A stretch of 10,134 nucleotides of DNA. Source: Campylobacteraceae bacterium (GTDB taxonomy: Bacteria > Campylobacterota > Campylobacteria > Campylobacterales > Sulfurovaceae). The stretch spans positions 1 through 10,134 of the forward strand of contig JALSOO010000141.1 of the NCBI GenBank assembly GCA_026986355.1, read 5' to 3'. Within the stretch, counting starts at the first letter, position 1. Each line of letters begins with the position of its first letter. A program made the position numbers and the translations under genes. The notes beneath the pieces were generated by a model. That model searched no databases. It was not told where the DNA came from and saw nothing but the letters and a program-made list of their open reading frames with translations. Below are positions 6,941 to 10,134 of the stretch, piece by piece.

Positions 6941-7579
6941 ATGCTTTTATCGTCTGGGATTATTATTACCCAACAGATTGAAGATACAATTTTACAACTT
7001 GAACAAGAGCGTACCGTAGAGAAGTTTACTATTATTAAAAATGAAGATAGCAAAGGCAACTTAAAAGAGTTTTTAGTCGAACAAGCCAAAGAGGCAATAG
7101 AAAAAGCCTATATCTCATCTGAAAATTTAAACTATATTATTCTTGTAGCTCCTAGATTTTCTGAAATAGCTCAAAATAGATTATTGAAACTGTTAGAAGA
7201 ACCTCCTAGAAATAAAGAGTTTATCTTGATAACCCAATCAAAATCAGCTCTACTAGATACGATTCAATCACGAATGCCTATAAGAGTTTTAGATGATAAA
7301 CAAGAGATAAAAACCCTATCTTTGGATTTGGAAAATTTGAATTTAGAGATGGTTTATGAGTTTGTAAGAGAGAGAAATAAAAAGATGACAACAGTAGAGT
7401 GCAAACTATTGGTAGAGCAGATAGCTTTAGAAGCTATGAAATCTAAATCGTTTAAGATGGACAAGAGTACCTTGGATATTTTTTCTAAATCTATAAAAGC
7501 ATTGGAGGTTGGTTCTCCTACTACATTTATACTAAGTGGATTACTGCTAAAACTATTAGCTAAGAAGAGAAAAAAATGA
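6941..7579 (+). CDS. holB: DNA polymerase III delta' subunit (short clamp-loader form)
   Basis: Delta' is the stator subunit of the clamp loader that opens the beta clamp and places it on primed DNA. Visible family signatures are NRLLKLLEEPP (79-89), equivalent to NALLKTLEEPP of delta', and TIQSRM (107-112), equivalent to the SRC motif that provides the arginine finger (here R111). At 212 aa it is much shorter than E. coli HolB (334 aa). It has no Walker A P-loop and, with only one cysteine, no zinc module; the N-terminus opens directly into a degenerate first strand. H. pylori HP1231 has similar size, so this is probably a lineage feature and not a broken gene. It starts one base after hobA and its last four bases (ATGA) overlap the folP start. 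The C-terminus is very basic (KKRKK). Confidence 0.88.
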   Translation: MLLSSGIIITQQIEDTILQLEQERTVEKFTIIKNEDSKGNLKEFLVEQAKEAIEKAYISSENLNYIILVAPRFSEIAQNRLLKLLEEPPRNKEFILITQSKSALLDTIQSRMPIRVLDDKQEIKTLSLDLENLNLEMVYEFVRERNKKMTTVECKLLVEQIALEAMKSKSFKMDKSTLDIFSKSIKALEVGSPTTFILSGLLLKLLAKKRKK

Positions 7580-8721
7580 AGATTTATCAAGTAAATAATA
7601 TAAAAGATAGAAGTAAATTTCTAAAAAATCTACAAGTCCATGGTGGTGGTGTCTCTATTATGGCTAAAAAGATGGAGCTATTGACCTTTTATATCAAAGA
7701 TTTAAAAACTCCTGCTGTCAATATTTTAAAGCAAGATTCTTTGAGTATTGGTGCAGAGTTGGCTACTCCATCAGGAGTGATTATCTGTGAGAAAGATAGA
7801 TATGATTGTCTTCTAATAGGAACACGAAAGCATATAGAGATATTAGCAAAAAAAGAGTTGTCTCAACCCTTTGGATTGAAACAGTTGGCTTTAGAGTTGC
7901 AGAAGTTTTTGAAAGTCAAAGATGATAAAATCAAAATTATGGGCATTATTAATGCTAATGATGATAGTTTCTTTTCAGGGTCAAGATTTATGGATAGAGA
8001 CGCTATTAAAGAGATAGAAAAAATGATAGCAGAAGGTGCTGATATTATTGATATTGGTGCAGTCTCTAGTCGCCCTAATGCTGATGAGGTTTTAGAAGAG
8101 GTAGAGCTAAAACGGATTAAACCTATTTGTGATGCTATAAAATCTAAAAAACTCTATGAGAGAGTCTCTTTTTCTATTGATTCCTATACCCCTTTGGTTA
8201 TAGAGTATGCTTTGAAATCGGGTTTTAACCTTGTCAATGATATTACAGGAGCATCAAATAGTGAGGTTATAAAATTAGCCATAAAGTATGGAGCAAAACT
8301 CTGTATAATGCATATGCAAGGGACACCCCAAACTATGCAGGATAATCCATATTATGATGATATTATGGTAGAGGTTTCCGATTTTTTTGAAGATAGAATA
8401 GATAAGTGTGAATCATTGGGTATGAGAAGAGATGATATTATATTAGATGTGGGTATCGGATTTGGAAAAACATTAGAGCATAACCTAACACTTATTAGAA
8501 ATATGAAACATTTTAAAAAGTTTGGGTGTGAAATTTTAGTTGGTGCAAGTAGAAAATCTATGATAGACAAGATTATCCATACACCAATATCAGAACGATT
8601 ATCAGGAACATTAGCTATTCATCTAAAATCGATATCAAACGGAGGTGCTAGTATCATTCGATGTCATGATATAAAAGAACATGTTCAAGCCATATCTGTT
8701 TGGGAGTCTCTTTCTATTTAG
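7576..8721 (+). CDS. folP: Dihydropteroate synthase with N-terminal extension
   Basis: FolP joins p-aminobenzoate to dihydropterin pyrophosphate to form dihydropteroate, the sulfonamide-sensitive step of folate synthesis. The TIM-barrel enzyme occupies about residues 117-381: IMGIINANDDSF (N126, equivalent to E. coli N22), DIGAVSSRP (159-167), VNDITGA (N221), MHMQGTP (246-251), DVGIGFGK (291-298), GASRKSM (K327) and IRCHD (R362, H364). Two usual active-site residues differ: the loop-1 TP pair is ND, and the threonine before the conserved arginine is S165. An extension of roughly 115 residues precedes the barrel, containing VHGGGVSIM and LLIGTRKHIEIL. The known H. pylori FolP is also about 380 aa, compared with 282 in E. 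coli, so the extension is expected in this lineage, but its role is unknown to me. The start ATG overlaps the holB stop by 4 bp with a purine stretch AAGAAGAG before it. It is the last gene of the operon and corresponds to HP1232. Confidence 0.93.
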   Translation: MKIYQVNNIKDRSKFLKNLQVHGGGVSIMAKKMELLTFYIKDLKTPAVNILKQDSLSIGAELATPSGVIICEKDRYDCLLIGTRKHIEILAKKELSQPFGLKQLALELQKFLKVKDDKIKIMGIINANDDSFFSGSRFMDRDAIKEIEKMIAEGADIIDIGAVSSRPNADEVLEEVELKRIKPICDAIKSKKLYERVSFSIDSYTPLVIEYALKSGFNLVNDITGASNSEVIKLAIKYGAKLCIMHMQGTPQTMQDNPYYDDIMVEVSDFFEDRIDKCESLGMRRDDIILDVGIGFGKTLEHNLTLIRNMKHFKKFGCEILVGASRKSMIDKIIHTPISERLSGTLAIHLKSISNGGASIIRCHDIKEHVQAISVWESLSI

Positions 8722-8726
8722 TTAAT

Positions 8727-8737
8727 TTAGATAGAAT
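8727..8737 (+). promoter_or_regulatory. Probable -10 element for murA (TTAGATAGAAT)
   Basis: An 11-base string identical to the one in front of polA, with hexamer TAGAAT at 8732-8737, ending 39 bases before the murA ATG. It suggests that murA has its own promoter even though it follows folP by only 55 bp. No terminator hairpin is visible in between, so read-through from the upstream operon is also likely. Confidence 0.5.
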
Positions 8738-8776
8738 AATACCATTTAAAAAATTAAATATATGGATAAAAAATAG

Positions 8777-10039
8777 ATGGATTATTTACAAATAAAAGGT
8801 GGAGCTAAATTGAGTGGCTCTATCAAAATCTCTGGTGCCAAAAACTCTGCTCTTCCTGTTATCGCAGCGACCATACTCTCTGATAAACCTGTAACATTAA
8901 CTAATCTTCCTAATGTTGTAGATATACGAACTCTTTTAAAACTTTTAGGTATATTAGGTGGAACAGTCAACCATACAGATACAATAGCAACTATAGATAA
9001 TGGAACAATGAACTCCACAAAAGCAGTTTATGAGATTGTTTCGCAGATGAGAGCCTCTATTTTGGTTCTAGGACCTCTTTTGGCACGTTTTGGAGAGTGT
9101 GAAGTGAGTCTACCTGGAGGGTGTGCCATTGGTCAGCGTCCTATAGATTTACATCTAAAAGCCTTAGAATCAATGGGTGCAAAGATAGAGATAAAAGGTG
9201 GTTATGTTCGTGCAGAAGCACCAAATGGTTTACAGGGTACACGCATTGTATTTGATAAAATTACAGTAGGTGGTACAGAAAATATCGTTATGGCTGCCTC
9301 TTTGGCTCATGGTACAACAACCATTGTAAATTCGGCAAAAGAGCCAGAGATAGTCCAACTATGTGAGATGATAGCTAATGCAGGTGTCAAAATAGAGGGG
9401 ATTGGAACTTCTGAAATTATTATAGAAGGGACAGGTCAAAAGCCTTTGAACTTTAAAGAGGTAGAGATTATACCTGATAGAATTGAGGCAGGGACATATC
9501 TGTGTGCAGGAGCAATTACAGCATCAAAAATAACTCTTGAAAATGTAAATGCAAAACATATTCAAGCCTCTATAGATAAGCTAGAAGCTATGGGGTGTAA
9601 TTTCCAAATAGAAGATAATAATATTACTATCTGTGGAAAAGAGCGTCTCAAACCTATCAATTTGATTACAACAGAATACCCAGGATTCCCTACCGATATG
9701 CAAGCACAATTTATGGCAGTAGCTACAATGGCAATAGGCGAATCAATGGTAGAAGAGAGACTCTTTGAGAACCGTTTTATGCATGTATCTGAACTCAATC
9801 GTTTGGGTGCAGATATTTGGCTAAAAGGTTCAGTAGCATCAGTTAAACCTGTAGCAGAACTATATGGAGCAGATGTTATGGCAACCGATTTACGTGCAAG
9901 TTCAGCATTAGTTTTAGCAGGATTAGTAGCACAAGGTACAACCAATGTCCATCGTATCTACCATTTGGATAGAGGATACGATAACTTAGAGGGTAAATTA
10001 AAAAAGTTAGGGGCAGATATTCAACGTTTAAGTGAGTAG
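8777..10039 (+). CDS. murA: UDP-N-acetylglucosamine 1-carboxyvinyltransferase
   Basis: MurA transfers enolpyruvate from phosphoenolpyruvate to UDP-GlcNAc, the first committed step of peptidoglycan synthesis, in the cytoplasm. The 420-aa length is typical. Conserved residues are K22 and N23 in SGAKNSALP, R92 in MRASILVLGP, the catalytic loop LPGGCAIGQRP with C116 and R121, D307 in YPGFPTD, the D371/R373 pair in ATDLRAS, and R399 in LDRGYD. The catalytic loop carries cysteine and not aspartate, so the enzyme should be of the fosfomycin-sensitive kind. The start at 8777 gives MDYLQIKGG, aligned with the E. coli start MDKFRVQG. An in-frame ATG 15 bases upstream is cut off by TAG directly before 8777. 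No strong Shine-Dalgarno is seen; GGAT (8764-8767) is the best candidate. Confidence 0.97.
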   Translation: MDYLQIKGGAKLSGSIKISGAKNSALPVIAATILSDKPVTLTNLPNVVDIRTLLKLLGILGGTVNHTDTIATIDNGTMNSTKAVYEIVSQMRASILVLGPLLARFGECEVSLPGGCAIGQRPIDLHLKALESMGAKIEIKGGYVRAEAPNGLQGTRIVFDKITVGGTENIVMAASLAHGTTTIVNSAKEPEIVQLCEMIANAGVKIEGIGTSEIIIEGTGQKPLNFKEVEIIPDRIEAGTYLCAGAITASKITLENVNAKHIQASIDKLEAMGCNFQIEDNNITICGKERLKPINLITTEYPGFPTDMQAQFMAVATMAIGESMVEERLFENRFMHVSELNRLGADIWLKGSVASVKPVAELYGADVMATDLRASSALVLAGLVAQGTTNVHRIYHLDRGYDNLEGKLKKLGADIQRLSE

Positions 10040-10134
10040 TAACTATTTCAAACTAAGCTTTAATTTTTCAAGAAGAGATAGAACTTTTCTTAAAAAGTAA
10101 ATCTTTTGATTAAAAAGGAGAGTTAAATTTTACT
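10040..10134 (+). other. Intergenic tail after murA; possible ribosome binding site for a gene beyond the window
   Basis: The last 95 bases hold no open frame I can support. Near the end, AAAAAGGAG places AGGAG at 10116-10120, a good Shine-Dalgarno sequence, but no ATG, GTG or TTG follows in the remaining 14 bases. It would serve a start only if one lies just past the edge. No convincing terminator hairpin with a T-run is present; the best pairing is CTTTT with AAAAG around 10084-10097. A minus-strand gene ending here cannot be excluded. Confidence 0.3.

Noticed and set aside
9562..9945. 127-codon minus-strand open frame inside murA
   Set aside because: It lies opposite conserved MurA sequence including D307 and D371. 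Its composition is what antisense reading of these codons gives, and it has no supporting promoter or RBS.
10084..10110. CTTTT/AAAAG and ATC/GAT pairings after murA as a terminator
   Set aside because: Stems are five base pairs or fewer of A-T pairs, with no stable GC core or following T-run.
1..10134. Search for an undescribed defence, mobile or biosynthetic system
   Set aside because: Apart from one small membrane protein, every gene belongs to a known housekeeping family in a gene order typical of Campylobacterota. No tandem repeats, CRISPR-like spacing, transposase, reverse transcriptase, toxin-antitoxin pair, or tRNA or rRNA gene was seen.

Overview
This window is AT-rich (roughly one-third G+C by eye) and packed with housekeeping genes. 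It almost certainly comes from a member of the Campylobacterota (epsilonproteobacteria). The strongest argument is the unbroken run rppH (nudH) - lysC - hobA - holB - folP, the order known from Helicobacter pylori (HP1228 to HP1232). That run includes hobA, a replication-initiation gene essentially confined to this phylum. The intact proofreading domain of PolA and the other flanking genes suggest a free-living or environmental lineage (Sulfurovum/Sulfurimonas/Arcobacter-like) rather than Helicobacter itself. The genus cannot be fixed from the sequence alone.

Layout, left to right. (1) Positions 1-437 hold the 3' part of pyrF (+), cut by the window edge. (2) Positions 430-801 hold a small unknown two-helix membrane protein (-), whose 3' end overlaps that of pyrF by 8 bp. 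(3) Positions 802-912 are a divergent, very AT-rich promoter region. (4) Positions 913-3579 are polA (+), starting at TTG and encoding a full three-domain DNA polymerase I. (5) Positions 3581-4636 are hemW (-), convergent with polA with a single base between the stop codons. (6) Positions 4637-4707 are a second divergent promoter region. (7) Positions 4708-8721 are five tightly packed + strand genes, rppH, lysC, hobA, holB and folP, overlapping by 17, 1 and 4 bp or separated by 1 bp, so very probably one operon. (8) Positions 8722-8776 are a short promoter region in front of murA (8777-10039). (9) Positions 10040-10134 are a short tail with no gene I can support.

The genes cover nucleotide and folate precursors (PyrF, FolP), chromosome replication (PolA, the DnaA partner HobA, the clamp-loader subunit HolB), mRNA 5'-end processing (RppH), heme handling (HemW), entry into the aspartate family including diaminopimelate for the cell wall (LysC), and the first committed step of peptidoglycan synthesis (MurA). 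The operon therefore couples wall and amino acid precursor supply, replication initiation, replisome loading and folate supply in one transcript.

I found no mobile elements, CRISPR arrays, tRNA or rRNA genes, toxin-antitoxin or defence genes, and nothing that looks like an undescribed multi-gene system. The points most worth a second look are an in-frame internal start with a strong Shine-Dalgarno inside lysC (probable separate beta subunit), the roughly 115-residue N-terminal extension and altered active-site loops of FolP, the unrecognised membrane protein, an 11-base -10-like motif shared by three transcription units, and the proofreading-competent PolA.
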